From assembly GCA_947624295.1 (NCBI GenBank), contig CANQJV010000006.1, forward strand, positions 28,972 through 92,971: a stretch of DNA of 64,000 nucleotides. The letters are read 5' to 3'. Position 1 is the stretch's first letter. Each line of letters opens with the position of its first letter. The notes under the pieces are model-generated. The model did not search any database and was not told the origin of the DNA. It worked only from the letters and a program-made list of their open reading frames with translations. The stretch comes from an uncultured Ruminococcus sp. GTDB taxonomy: Bacteria > Bacillota > Clostridia > Oscillospirales > Ruminococcaceae. A program made the position numbers and the translations under genes. Below, piece after piece: positions 24,409 to 33,468 of the stretch.

Positions 24409-25701
24409 ATGAATACTTCTCCTATAGAAATACTGAAATTTATCAGGGAAAATGATGTCAAGTTTATAAGGCTTACTTTCTGCGATATTTTCGGGAATCT
24501 CAAAAATATAGCGATTATGCCGACTGAACTCGAACACGCTTTCGCTTACGGTATACCTTTCGATGCCTCGGAATTTAGTGACAGCAGTTCGGATTTGTTC
24601 TTAGTCCCCGATATATCAACTCTTTCCGTTTTGCCGTGGCGACCTAAATCAGGCAGAGTAGTGCGGTTTTTCTGCGCATTGAAAAATCCTGACGGGACTG
24701 ATTTTACAGGCGATATACGCACAAATTTAATCAATTATATGAACGAACTCCGTATGAACGGCTATTCGTGCGAAATGGGTACACGATGCGAATTTTATCT
24801 CTTTGAACTTGACGAAAAAGGTAATCCGACTGATATTCCGCACGATAACGGCGGTTATCTTGACGTAGCTCCGCTTGATAAATGCGAAAATGCAAGGCGT
24901 GAAATTTGCCTTTCTCTCGAGGAAATGGGTCTTAAACCAAAAAGTTCCTGTCATAAGCACGGTTCAGGGCAAAATGAAATAGATTTCCACGAAAATGAGC
25001 CTGTAACTGCCGCTGATGATATGGTGCATTACAAGACTGTCGTCAAATCAATCGCTGCACAATGCGGACTTTTTGCGTCATTTATGCCACGTCCGCTTAC
25101 TACTGAACACGGCAGTGCATTGATTTTCTCGATAAGCCTGAAAAAAAATGGCGAACATATTTTCGGGGATACTCCCGAAAACATTCCGTATGAGGGTAAA
25201 TGCTTTATTTCGGGGATATTGCGCAGAATACGTGAAATTACAGCTTTCCTGAATCCCACGACAAATTCATATAAGCGGTTCGGAATCGGCTATGCTCCGC
25301 AGTATGTGAATTACTCGTCACAAAATTGCTCCGCACTCATCAAAATACCGCATATTGCAGGTACTCCGCCCCGTATCGAAATCCGTTCAGCTGATGCTTC
25401 CTGTAACCCATACATAGCTTTCAGACTTATTCTCTCTGCGGGCATTGAAGGCATAAAATCGGGCGATTGTTCGCTTTACGACAAAAACAAAGCCGGAGGA
25501 AATTCTTGTGAAAAACTCCCCGAAAATTTCGAAGAAGCCGTATATATTGCCGAAAACAGTGATTTTGTCAGGAATAATCTCCCTGAAAATATTGTTAAAA
25601 CTCTTATAAATTACTACAAAATGCAAGTCAATGAATTTAACAAGATACCGCCCGAAAATCAGGATTCATTTGAACACGGCTACTACTTCAAAACGTTATG
25701 A
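24409..25701 (+). CDS. Glutamine synthetase-like protein with altered metal-site motifs
   Basis: Related to type I glutamine synthetase (430 aa, overall length and motif order conserved). Intact regions include GRVVRFFCALKNPDGTDF, NPTTNSYKRFG and RIEIRSADASCNPYIAF. Several catalytic motifs differ from the canonical enzyme. The usual MDGSS loop reads FDASEFSDSS, HHEVAPGQHE reads CHKHGSGQNE (a metal-ligand Glu position is Lys), and NGSGMH reads HGSALIF (the conserved His is missing). It may have shifted substrate or be a non-catalytic sensor. It overlaps the ANTAR regulator by ATGA, so the two are likely co-translated. Comparison with the canonical enzyme is from memory of the family motifs. 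Confidence 0.85.
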   Translation: MNTSPIEILKFIRENDVKFIRLTFCDIFGNLKNIAIMPTELEHAFAYGIPFDASEFSDSSSDLFLVPDISTLSVLPWRPKSGRVVRFFCALKNPDGTDFTGDIRTNLINYMNELRMNGYSCEMGTRCEFYLFELDEKGNPTDIPHDNGGYLDVAPLDKCENARREICLSLEEMGLKPKSSCHKHGSGQNEIDFHENEPVTAADDMVHYKTVVKSIAAQCGLFASFMPRPLTTEHGSALIFSISLKKNGEHIFGDTPENIPYEGKCFISGILRRIREITAFLNPTTNSYKRFGIGYAPQYVNYSSQNCSALIKIPHIAGTPPRIEIRSADASCNPYIAFRLILSAGIEGIKSGDCSLYDKNKAGGNSCEKLPENFEEAVYIAENSDFVRNNLPENIVKTLINYYKMQVNEFNKIPPENQDSFEHGYYFKTL

Positions 25702-26249
25702 GCAAGGCTATTATTGTATCACTCCCGTGCGGAACAGCTGATTTAATTGACAATACAGCTAAAAATGCAGGGTTTTCAACCGTAATTATTTCAGGAGGTA
25801 ACGAAACTCGCCGTATTATAAGGAATAATTTCAACCCCGATTTGATTGTAATAAATACGCCTTTATCCGATGAATTTGGCTATGAACTCGCTGAAGATTG
25901 CATTATGGAAACATCTGTTCCTGTAATCTTAATCTGTTCAGGCGATATTGCTGAGGATATTGCGAACAAACTTTCCGATACGGGTATAACTGTACTCGCA
26001 AAGCCTGTAAATCGTGAAATTCTTACAGAATATATCCGCCGTGAAAATTTCGCTGAAATCAGGGAATCGGACGAGGTACTCAGCAGAATCGACGATATGA
26101 GGCTGATTAACCGTGCAAAAGCTGTCCTTATGAAGTACCTGAAATTCACTGAACCGCAGGCACATCGCTATATCGAAAAACAAGCTATGAATAACCGCTG
26201 TACAAGGCGTGAATCAGCAGAGAAAATTATAAATACATACGAAAAATAG
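25698..26249 (+). CDS. ANTAR-domain RNA-binding regulator with degenerate receiver
   Basis: ANTAR proteins act as transcription antiterminators by binding paired hairpins in nascent RNA. The C-terminal 55 residues form the ANTAR domain (LINRAKAVLMKYLKFTEPQA, then ESAEKIINTYE). The N-terminal 120 residues have a response-regulator fold with AKPVN near its end. However, the phospho-acceptor position reads LIVINTPL, with Asn instead of Asp, and the N-terminal acidic pair is absent, so phosphorylation is unlikely. It overlaps the GS-like gene by 4 nt and is followed 7 nt later by the GH3 gene. Control by protein contact, for example with the GS-like protein, is a reasonable inference. Confidence 0.88.
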   Translation: MSKAIIVSLPCGTADLIDNTAKNAGFSTVIISGGNETRRIIRNNFNPDLIVINTPLSDEFGYELAEDCIMETSVPVILICSGDIAEDIANKLSDTGITVLAKPVNREILTEYIRRENFAEIRESDEVLSRIDDMRLINRAKAVLMKYLKFTEPQAHRYIEKQAMNNRCTRRESAEKIINTYEK

Positions 26250-26256
26250 GAATTAT

Positions 26257-28950
26257 ATGGAAAATAAATTAAAAGAAAAAGCAAAATATATTGTATCTCA
26301 ACTTACAATTGACGAAAAATTGTCAATGCTTACAACTCATCATAAATCAATTGAACGGCTGAATTTGCCTGAATTTAATATCGGTACTGAAATCGCCCGT
26401 GGATTTGTCGGACGTTCTCCGCAAAATTATTCGACTGTTTTCCCGCAACCTATCGGTCTTGCAGGTACTTTTGATACTGAACTTATGCGGATTATCGGCG
26501 AAATTGCAGGCGATGAAACAAGGGCATATTACAATGAGGATAATATAAGCTCGTTTTTGTACGGTCCTACAGTTGATATGGAACGTGATTCACGCTGGGG
26601 ACGTACTGAAGAAGCATACGGTGAGGACGTTTGCCTTGCTGGTGAAATGACAAGTGCCTATACAACGGGTCTTGTGGGTGACGATGATTTGTACTGCAAA
26701 ACAATCCCGACTCTGAAACACTTCTGCGCAAATAATAACGAGGATAACCGTGGGAATTGCAATGCTTATCTCCCTTTGCGCCTGAAATATGAGTACTACT
26801 ATGCGCCTTTTGTTTACGCAATAAAATACGGCAGTGCGAAAAGTGTCATGGCGGCTTACAACAAAATTAACGGCATTCCGGGGTTATGTAATCCTGAACT
26901 GAAAAATCTTGATATATGGTTTGCTGTAACGGACGGCGGTGCTTTTGCAATGAATATGACTGAACACGGCTATTGCGGAAGTCACTCCGAAACATTCGCT
27001 GAAACAATTCACGCAGGTTGCGCAATAATGCTTGAATCTGAGGAAATTATTGTAAATGCAGGTAAAAAATCGCTTGAAAAAAATCTTGTAACTGAAAATG
27101 AGATTGACGAAACTGTAGAAAATATAATCTATATGCGCCTGAAACTTGGTAAAAATGACAGCAATTGCAAGTATAATAATATAACAAAATCCGTGCTTGA
27201 AAATAAAAAATCAGCTGAAATAAATCTCCGTTCAGCAAGGGAACAAGTGGTTCTCCTAAAAAACAACGGCATACTTCCGATAAGGGAAAAGCCCCGGAAA
27301 ATCGCTGTAATCGGGGCATTGGCTGACGAAAATCTGCGTGACTGGTATACGGGATATTTCCGTAACGCTGTTTCAATAGTTGACGGCATAAAAAACGAGT
27401 TTCCCGACAGCGAAATTATATTCAGCAATCTCTGGAACGTCACCGCAATAAAAGCTCCCAACGGCAAATATATTTCAGTCCATAGCGACGGTACGATTTC
27501 AGCTGATGCCGACGAAATCACTGACAGCGAACTTTTTGAGTTGCAGACTTGGGGAGGTAATTGCTGTAATCTTTTTTCTGTTAAATATAAAAAATATCTC
27601 TCATTTGACGGTAATACGCTGAAACTCGGCGAAAAACATATATACGGCTGGTTTACTCCCGAAACTTTCAACATATCATATACGGGTAACTACTATATTA
27701 TTGACGATTACCGCACTCACAAACGACTGACCTGCTCCGAAAATGGTGCTGTTTCATTCAGCAGGAATACGCCCGTTCGCCCTGAATCAAAATTTGTTTT
27801 GGAATTATCCGATACAAGTAATATCATTGAATCAATAAAAGAATGTGATTTAACAATATACTGCATCGGCAATCACCCTGTTCAATACGCTAAAGAAACT
27901 TGCGACAGGAAAAGTATACAGCTTGATTTGCAGGATAATATGAATCGTATCAGAACTATGTGCAGAAATCTCATAATGGTACTTGTTTCAAGTTATCCTT
28001 GCTGTATAAATGAAGCAGATTTTTCCGCTGTAATCTACACTACCCATACAGGAGCAACTTTAGGCACTGCAATTGCCGAAACTATCAGCGGTAAAAATAA
28101 TCCTGCCGGCAGACTTGCTATGACGTGGTACAGGTCTGATATGGATTTGCCTGATATAATGGATTACGACATAGAAAAAACAGGTATGACATATATGTAT
28201 TTCAAAGGCTCTCCGCTTTATCCATTCGGCTATGGCTTGTCGTACTCCGAATTTAAGTACATAAATCTCGATATCTCGGCTTATTCCGCTGAAGTAACAT
28301 TGCAGAATATATCTGATACCGACGGTGATGAAGTCATACAGCTGTATTTTTCCGTACCTGATTCCGCTGTAAATCGCCCTGTCAGGAAACTTTGTGCATT
28401 TTCAAGAGTTCATCTCAATGCAGGTGAAAAGAAAACAGTCGTTCTTGATATAAAGCCCGATATTCTTATGATTTACGATGTCCGCCGTAACAAGATGATT
28501 ACAGAAAGCGGAAAATATATCTTTACAGCAGGAGGTTCGTCCGATAATCTGCCGTTATCTGCTGAATACGAAATATCAGGCGAAAAACTCGGTACTCGTA
28601 ACTATAAATTTGAGGCGCAGACTTTTGACAATGCAGATAATATTGAAATATGCTGGTCAAAAAAATTGAGAAGGCATTATATTTCCGCAAAAGACTGGGA
28701 AAATAACGTCATCTACAGCGGAATTGACTTCAGGCGGAAAAAATACCTGAAATTTACTGCTTCATCTGTAACAGGTACAAATAGTATACATATTTACATA
28801 AATGCAAACCACTATGATATACAGCTGGCTACAAGCGACAGTTATGACGATTTCAGCGAATATACCGTTGAAATTGCTCCTGCTGATACAGATACAGTAG
28901 CTTTTACATTGCCATATGATACTTGTTTGCTTGATATTTCAATTTTATAA
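26257..28950 (+). CDS. Cytosolic glycoside hydrolase family 3 with beta-trefoil-like insertion
   Basis: GH3 retaining beta-glycosidase, probably beta-glucosidase or beta-xylosidase, acting on oligosaccharides from plant fibre. No signal peptide is present. The (beta/alpha)8 part has YGPTVDMERDSRWGRTEEAY, the substrate motif PTLKHFCANN and the nucleophile Asp226 in FAVTDGGAF. The alpha/beta sandwich follows from about 330. Between about 395 and 520 there is an insertion with GKYISVHSDG, KKYLSFDGNTLKL and similar fascin-like beta-trefoil repeats. A fibronectin-like part follows, and the last 110 residues resemble a CBM6-type sandwich. At 897 aa it is long for the family. It ends the operon with the GS-like and ANTAR genes. 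Confidence 0.9.
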   Translation: MENKLKEKAKYIVSQLTIDEKLSMLTTHHKSIERLNLPEFNIGTEIARGFVGRSPQNYSTVFPQPIGLAGTFDTELMRIIGEIAGDETRAYYNEDNISSFLYGPTVDMERDSRWGRTEEAYGEDVCLAGEMTSAYTTGLVGDDDLYCKTIPTLKHFCANNNEDNRGNCNAYLPLRLKYEYYYAPFVYAIKYGSAKSVMAAYNKINGIPGLCNPELKNLDIWFAVTDGGAFAMNMTEHGYCGSHSETFAETIHAGCAIMLESEEIIVNAGKKSLEKNLVTENEIDETVENIIYMRLKLGKNDSNCKYNNITKSVLENKKSAEINLRSAREQVVLLKNNGILPIREKPRKIAVIGALADENLRDWYTGYFRNAVSIVDGIKNEFPDSEIIFSNLWNVTAIKAPNGKYISVHSDGTISADADEITDSELFELQTWGGNCCNLFSVKYKKYLSFDGNTLKLGEKHIYGWFTPETFNISYTGNYYIIDDYRTHKRLTCSENGAVSFSRNTPVRPESKFVLELSDTSNIIESIKECDLTIYCIGNHPVQYAKETCDRKSIQLDLQDNMNRIRTMCRNLIMVLVSSYPCCINEADFSAVIYTTHTGATLGTAIAETISGKNNPAGRLAMTWYRSDMDLPDIMDYDIEKTGMTYMYFKGSPLYPFGYGLSYSEFKYINLDISAYSAEVTLQNISDTDGDEVIQLYFSVPDSAVNRPVRKLCAFSRVHLNAGEKKTVVLDIKPDILMIYDVRRNKMITESGKYIFTAGGSSDNLPLSAEYEISGEKLGTRNYKFEAQTFDNADNIEICWSKKLRRHYISAKDWENNVIYSGIDFRRKKYLKFTASSVTGTNSIHIYINANHYDIQLATSDSYDDFSEYTVEIAPADTDTVAFTLPYDTCLLDISIL

Positions 28951-28960
28951 CAAATATAAC

Positions 28961-28997
28961 AAAATACCGCATACAGCAATATGCCGTATGCGGTTTT
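28961..28997. terminator. Bidirectional terminator between GH3 and DUF11 genes
   Basis: AAAATACCGCATAC (28961-28974) and GTATGCGG plus a T-run (28986-28997) form a strong hairpin with flanking A and T runs. It serves both convergent genes. Confidence 0.9.
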
Positions 28998-29003
28998 GTA
29001 TTG

Positions 29004-29876
29004 TCAATTCGTGGAAGCTATAGTTCCCGTAATTACAAGCGTACTTGTACCGGGCTGTATTGCCCATGCTCCTGTAGTTGCATCTTGAGTATAGGTTGCA
29101 GCAGGTACTGTTATTTTGCCTTCAAGCGACTGGAAATCACCACTTGATGTGCTATAGCTGTAGTCAGTATTGATTGCCCATGATGTGCCGTTGAAAGTTA
29201 CAGATGATATATTCAGTACAGGATTAAATGTATCCTTGAATATTACATCATCTGTTGTAGCAACAGCTTTACTGCCATAATTCTGGATATTGAAAGTATA
29301 GGTTATAGTGCCGTTTTCAGGTACTACAGCCGGGTCAAGCGATTTGCTGATAGCAAGATTTGCATCATCACTGTGATTTACAACTGCTTCAGCTGAAACA
29401 GGTGTGATAATTCCATCGCCTGTTATTGTCGCTGTATTCGTAATTTGTGCATTTTCACCAAGAGGTGCAAACGGATTTGTCCTTACTGTATAGATTACAG
29501 AAGCATTGCCGTTAGCAGGAACATTTATTCCCTCTATTATCAATGGTTCTTCTTCTGAAACAGTCGGGTCTGTCTGCTTTATACCATTCACATAGTAGCT
29601 TACAGAATCGGCAATATAATTCAGCGGAACCAATCCTGTAGGGAAATCCTCTGTAGTATATTTGCCAAGATTATCGGTAACAGTCAGATTTGTGAAGTCT
29701 GTATTACCGCTGTTGATTATATTCACCACGTAGGTGACATTGCCATTGCTGTTGTAGCTGTCAGTTGTGGCATTTTTATTTGCGGAAATAACTCCCACAA
29801 TTTCACCTGTTGTTATATTTGAACCGGTCACGTTTCCATTATATGAAAGCGTTGCCTGATTATAAAAAGTCGCCAT
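29004..29876 (-). CDS. DUF11-repeat protein without signal peptide
   Basis: A 290-residue, Thr/Asn/Ser-rich, all-beta protein. Two DUF11-like units are visible: one around NVTYVVNIINSGNTDFTNLT (about 45-130) and one around TITYTFNIQNYGSKAV (about 185-290), each with the conserved T-Y-x-x-N-x-G pattern. There is no signal peptide, membrane helix or sorting motif, although DUF11 domains usually sit in surface proteins. Similar short proteins starting MATFYNQATLSYNG occur in clostridia; I know of no proven function. A structural role in spore or cell surface layers is speculation. ATG 29874-29876 follows AAAGGAGGA. It is transcribed away from the YfhO gene. Confidence 0.75.
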   Translation of the reverse strand: MATFYNQATLSYNGNVTGSNITTGEIVGVISANKNATTDSYNSNGNVTYVVNIINSGNTDFTNLTVTDNLGKYTTEDFPTGLVPLNYIADSVSYYVNGIKQTDPTVSEEEPLIIEGINVPANGNASVIYTVRTNPFAPLGENAQITNTATITGDGIITPVSAEAVVNHSDDANLAISKSLDPAVVPENGTITYTFNIQNYGSKAVATTDDVIFKDTFNPVLNISSVTFNGTSWAINTDYSYSTSSGDFQSLEGKITVPAATYTQDATTGAWAIQPGTSTLVITGTIASTN

Positions 29877-29965
29877 AAAAAATCCTCCTTTTTTTGTGCA
29901 GTCTGTACACTGCTTTTATATTGTATGCCAACAGGAATAAATTGGTGAAAATTTTATTATAACTC

Positions 29966-29994
29966 TTGTAATATTGTCCGAAATGTGCTATAAT
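29966..29994 (+). promoter_or_regulatory. Sigma-A type promoter of the YfhO/Nudix operon
   Basis: TTGTAA (29966-29971), 17-bp spacer, TATAAT (29989-29994). The leader to the YfhO start is about 185 nt; I see no known regulatory RNA in it. The divergent region 29877-30187 otherwise holds no gene. Confidence 0.7.
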
Positions 29995-30187
29995 ATACTT
30001 ATGGAAACACCGCACAAAGTTCGCCTGACAGCATATCCGCTTGAATTTTTCGTCATTTTGCACGAAAACTATTTGTTTGGTATCAGTTAAAATATACTAT
30101 TTTTATATTTTATACAATTTAACAAAAAATTTTATTTCACGTCAATTCTATGCGGTTATTGCCTTATATAAATTTCAGGAGGAAAAA

Positions 30188-32710
30188 ATGAAAAATAAAC
30201 TGCAACATCCGCAATCTGCAAAAGAAAAATATCTCCTTGCCTTTTTACTGGGATTTCTGACACTTCTCATCGCTCTTATACCCGTTATGATTGTCGATAA
30301 AGGCTATTTCATCTATTACGGCGACTATAACGCTCAACAGATACCTTTCTATAATCTTGCAAATGATACTGTACGTTCAGGGGATTTCGGCTGGAACTGG
30401 TTCACGGATTTAGGCTCAGATTTTCTGACTTCATACTCGTTTTATTTAATAGGCAGTCCTTTTTTCTGGTTCTCTACTCTCCTGCCCCGTGGACTTGTCA
30501 CCTATGCTATGCCGTTTCTGCTTGCGCTGAAACACGGTCTTGCATCGCTTACGGCTTATATTTATATTCGCCGATTCGTCCGCAGTAAAGAAACTTCTCT
30601 TATAGGAGCAATGCTCTATGCCTTTTCGGGATTCCAGATTTTCAACATCTTTTTCAACCACTTTCAGGACGTTACAGCCTTTTTCCCGCTTATGCTGATT
30701 GCAATGGAGGAAAATATAAATAATCGCCGTCGTGGTTGGTTCGGGCTTATTGTTGCGGTTATGGCGACTATAAATTACTATTTCTTTACGGGGCAAGTTG
30801 TTTTCCTGATACTATATTTTATTATGCGTTTACCGTGTACCGATTTCCACGCTACGTGGAAAAAATTCTTTGCTCTGCTTATTGAGGCTGTCCTCGGTAC
30901 AGCTATGGCAGGATTTATTCTTTTACCCTCCGCAATGGCTATTCTTGGGAATTACCGTGTAAGCGAACATCTTTTCGGTGAAAATATGGTTTTCTACTAC
31001 GAAAAATCAAGGGTTCTGCGTATAATACAAAGTTTCTTCATGTTGCCCGACGTTCCTGCACGCCCGAATCTTTTCAAGAACGACGGTTCAAAATGGTCGT
31101 CAATCGGCGGATATTTCCCGTTATTCTCGACTTTGGGAATTATCACTTTCATGCGGACAAAGAAAAAACACTGGGCTTTCAGAATATCGCTTTTGTGCAT
31201 AATCTGCTCATTTATACCGATTCTCAACTGTATGTTCTATATGTTCAATGCCTCGTATTACGCACGCTGGTTCTATATGCCGATACTTATTTTCGCAATG
31301 ATGACTGCGCAGACACTCGATGATGAAGATGCGGATTTTGTACCTGCAATTGCAATAAATGCGGTTGTTATCCTCGTATTCGCCGCAATATCGCTGATAC
31401 CTGAGAAAAAAGACGGTGAGCTTGACTGGTTCTCGTTCCCGAGTGATGTATATTATTTCTGGTTCACAATAGGCGTAACTATGGGATTTTTGTTGTTTGC
31501 ATCGTATATAATCCATAGAAAAAACAAAGGTTTGAAATACAAAAATCTCATGGTATACAGTACAGCTGTCGCAAGCCTTATCTGTACGCTTACTACAGTT
31601 ATCTACGGAGCAACTTCGCCCGAATCTGCCAAAAAATACATAGATATGGCGATTGACGGTAAAAAAAGCGTTGTTGAGGAAGTCACGGAAGATAATTTTT
31701 TCCGTGTCGATATATCCGAAAATCTTGACAATTACCCTATGATATGGGGTTTGCCTAATATGAGGGCATTCCAGAGTGTCGTTGAAACTTCAATTATGGA
31801 ATTTTACGATAAAATAGGCGTTCAGCGTGATGTTGCGTCACGCCCTGACATTACTCACTATACATTGCGTGGGCTGTTTTCAGTTAAATATTTTTACCGT
31901 GAAAAAGTTGACGGACGTACAATTGACCTGTTCGAAAGAATGAAGAAACATAGCGGTTCTCTTGAGGAAAAATACGCAAAAGATGATGACGGCGAAATAC
32001 AGGCGAGACTTACTGATATAAGATATTATATGCCCGGATTTGAATTTGTTTCGGAAAATGAGAATTTCGAAGTCTATGAAAACAAATTATATATTCCTAT
32101 GGGATTCGCCTATGATACGTATATTTCTGAGGACGATGCAGAAGAATGCAATGATTTCAGCCGTGAGAAAATGCTGATAAAAACGCTTGTTCTGAACGAT
32201 GAACAAATTGCTGAATATTCTGATATTTTAACGAAATCTGACGGAAGTGTAAAAAATATGACAAAATCAGATTACGAAAAAGCCTGCCTCGAAAAGCAAA
32301 ACAATTGTTCTGATGAATTTACATGGGATTCCCACGGTTTTACTTCAAAAATAACACTCGATAAGCCTGAACTCGTATTTTTCAGTGTTCCATACAGCAA
32401 AGGCTGGTCAGCTGAAGTCAACGGTGAACCGACTAAAATCGAAAAAGTTTCCTACGGATTCATGGCTGTACCCGTTCAGAACGGCGAAAATACAATCACA
32501 TTCCGCTACAGTACGCCGTACCTCAAAGAAGGACTGATTATTTCAGTTTCAGCACTCGCCCTGTTTGTTCTGTATATGGTGATATGCCGATTTATCGACA
32601 GGAAATCCAAAGTAAACAGATTCTCGCACTTCTATGATTACAATTCATGCCATAAAATTACAGCTTCTGAATTATATATCAGAAACTGTCACAAAAATAA
32701 GGAGGACTAA
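30188..32710 (+). CDS. YfhO-family polytopic membrane protein (probable GT-C glycosyltransferase)
   Basis: An 840-residue protein with about a dozen membrane helices in the first 550 residues and a soluble extracytoplasmic part to the end, closed by one more helix. The YfhO pattern is visible: an N-terminal helix, then YYGDYNAQQIPFYNLAND with an acidic motif facing outside, and a C-terminal Ig-like segment ending FSVPYSKGWSAEVNGE and ITFRYSTPYLKEGLIIS. In B. subtilis YfhO is needed for glycosylation of lipoteichoic acid, so transfer of sugars to surface polymers is the likely role. ATG 30188 follows AGGAGG; an in-frame extension upstream has no ribosome site. Confidence 0.88.
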   Translation: MKNKLQHPQSAKEKYLLAFLLGFLTLLIALIPVMIVDKGYFIYYGDYNAQQIPFYNLANDTVRSGDFGWNWFTDLGSDFLTSYSFYLIGSPFFWFSTLLPRGLVTYAMPFLLALKHGLASLTAYIYIRRFVRSKETSLIGAMLYAFSGFQIFNIFFNHFQDVTAFFPLMLIAMEENINNRRRGWFGLIVAVMATINYYFFTGQVVFLILYFIMRLPCTDFHATWKKFFALLIEAVLGTAMAGFILLPSAMAILGNYRVSEHLFGENMVFYYEKSRVLRIIQSFFMLPDVPARPNLFKNDGSKWSSIGGYFPLFSTLGIITFMRTKKKHWAFRISLLCIICSFIPILNCMFYMFNASYYARWFYMPILIFAMMTAQTLDDEDADFVPAIAINAVVILVFAAISLIPEKKDGELDWFSFPSDVYYFWFTIGVTMGFLLFASYIIHRKNKGLKYKNLMVYSTAVASLICTLTTVIYGATSPESAKKYIDMAIDGKKSVVEEVTEDNFFRVDISENLDNYPMIWGLPNMRAFQSVVETSIMEFYDKIGVQRDVASRPDITHYTLRGLFSVKYFYREKVDGRTIDLFERMKKHSGSLEEKYAKDDDGEIQARLTDIRYYMPGFEFVSENENFEVYENKLYIPMGFAYDTYISEDDAEECNDFSREKMLIKTLVLNDEQIAEYSDILTKSDGSVKNMTKSDYEKACLEKQNNCSDEFTWDSHGFTSKITLDKPELVFFSVPYSKGWSAEVNGEPTKIEKVSYGFMAVPVQNGENTITFRYSTPYLKEGLIISVSALALFVLYMVICRFIDRKSKVNRFSHFYDYNSCHKITASELYIRNCHKNKED

Positions 32711-32712
32711 TT

Positions 32713-33249
32713 ATGCATCTTGACGAAAAAACAATTAACAGTGATGTTATCTATGAGGGAGTAATTTTCACTATAACGCACGATACTGTTGAACTCGAAA
32801 ACGGTAAAACTGCTATACGTGATGTTCTTCTTCACCACGGCGGAGTGTGTGTTATTCCCGTGACCGATAACAACGAAATTTTCCTTGTAAAGCAATTCCG
32901 TTATCCGTTCCGCACAACAACAAGGGAAGTCCCTGCCGGTAAACTCGAAAAGGGCGAAAATCACGCTGAATGCGGAAGACGTGAACTTCTTGAGGAAACG
33001 GGATGTATTTGTGACGAATATATCTACCTCGGTGAAATGCTACCGACACCTGCATACAATTCCGAGATAACATATATGTATATGGCGAAAGGTCTGCATT
33101 TTGAGAAACAGAACCTTGACCCTGACGAATTTCTTGATGTTGAGAAAATACCGCTTGCTGAGGCTGTACAGCTTGTTATGGACGGGAAAATCCGTGATGG
33201 TAAAACTCAGATAGCTATACTCAAAACCGCAAGACTTCTCAATATATGA
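32713..33249 (+). CDS. Nudix hydrolase (ADP-ribose pyrophosphatase-like)
   Basis: Hydrolyses nucleoside diphosphates linked to another group, most likely ADP-ribose or related sugars. The Nudix box is complete: a Gly five residues before Glu (GKLEKGE), then RRELLEETG at about residues 92-100. The upstream VKQFRYPFR and downstream GEMLPTPAYNSEIT are typical of the ADPRase branch. Length (178 aa) fits. It follows the YfhO gene by 2 nt with an AGGAGGA site and ends at a terminator shared with the opposite strand. Confidence 0.92.
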   Translation: MHLDEKTINSDVIYEGVIFTITHDTVELENGKTAIRDVLLHHGGVCVIPVTDNNEIFLVKQFRYPFRTTTREVPAGKLEKGENHAECGRRELLEETGCICDEYIYLGEMLPTPAYNSEITYMYMAKGLHFEKQNLDPDEFLDVEKIPLAEAVQLVMDGKIRDGKTQIAILKTARLLNI

Positions 33250-33258
33250 AAAATCAAC

Positions 33259-33290
33259 AAAAAGCCCTGCAATAAGCAGGACTTTTTGTA
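33259..33290. terminator. Bidirectional terminator (Nudix gene and spoVG/structured RNA)
   Basis: AAAAAGCCCTGC-AATAA-GCAGGACTTTTT forms a hairpin flanked by A and T runs. It ends the Nudix operon on the plus strand and directly follows the structured RNA on the minus strand. Confidence 0.88.
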
Positions 33291-33291
33291 T

Positions 33292-33449
33292 ATACTCTCC
33301 GTTGCTACAAACTGTCCGGTAATACTGACATAAAACCTGTCTGTCTGCGTCATCGTACTCGCCATACGACAGTATGCTTTCGTCCTCTTCCTTGACATAC
33401 GGATTTTCTGTTCAGCATTCTCTGGACACTTTGCAACAGCGGAGAGTAT
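33292..33449 (-). ncRNA. Candidate structured RNA, rod-like (6S-like shape), in the spoVG 3' region
   Basis: The 158 nt read on the minus strand fold end to end. A perfect 10-bp closing stem pairs ATACTCTCCG (33440-33449) with CGGAGAGTAT (33292-33301). Inside it TTGC/GCAA and TGTCC/GGACA continue the rod with small bulges. Further in, AATGCTGA pairs with TCAGTATT, and a CATAC/GTATG hairpin lies near the tip. A strong terminator follows at once. The long bulged rod and length resemble 6S RNA, but I cannot match its conserved core. No clear own promoter is visible; it begins 20 nt after the spoVG stop and may be processed from that transcript. Confidence 0.5.
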
Positions 33450-33468
33450 AAATGCAGTATGTATCAGA

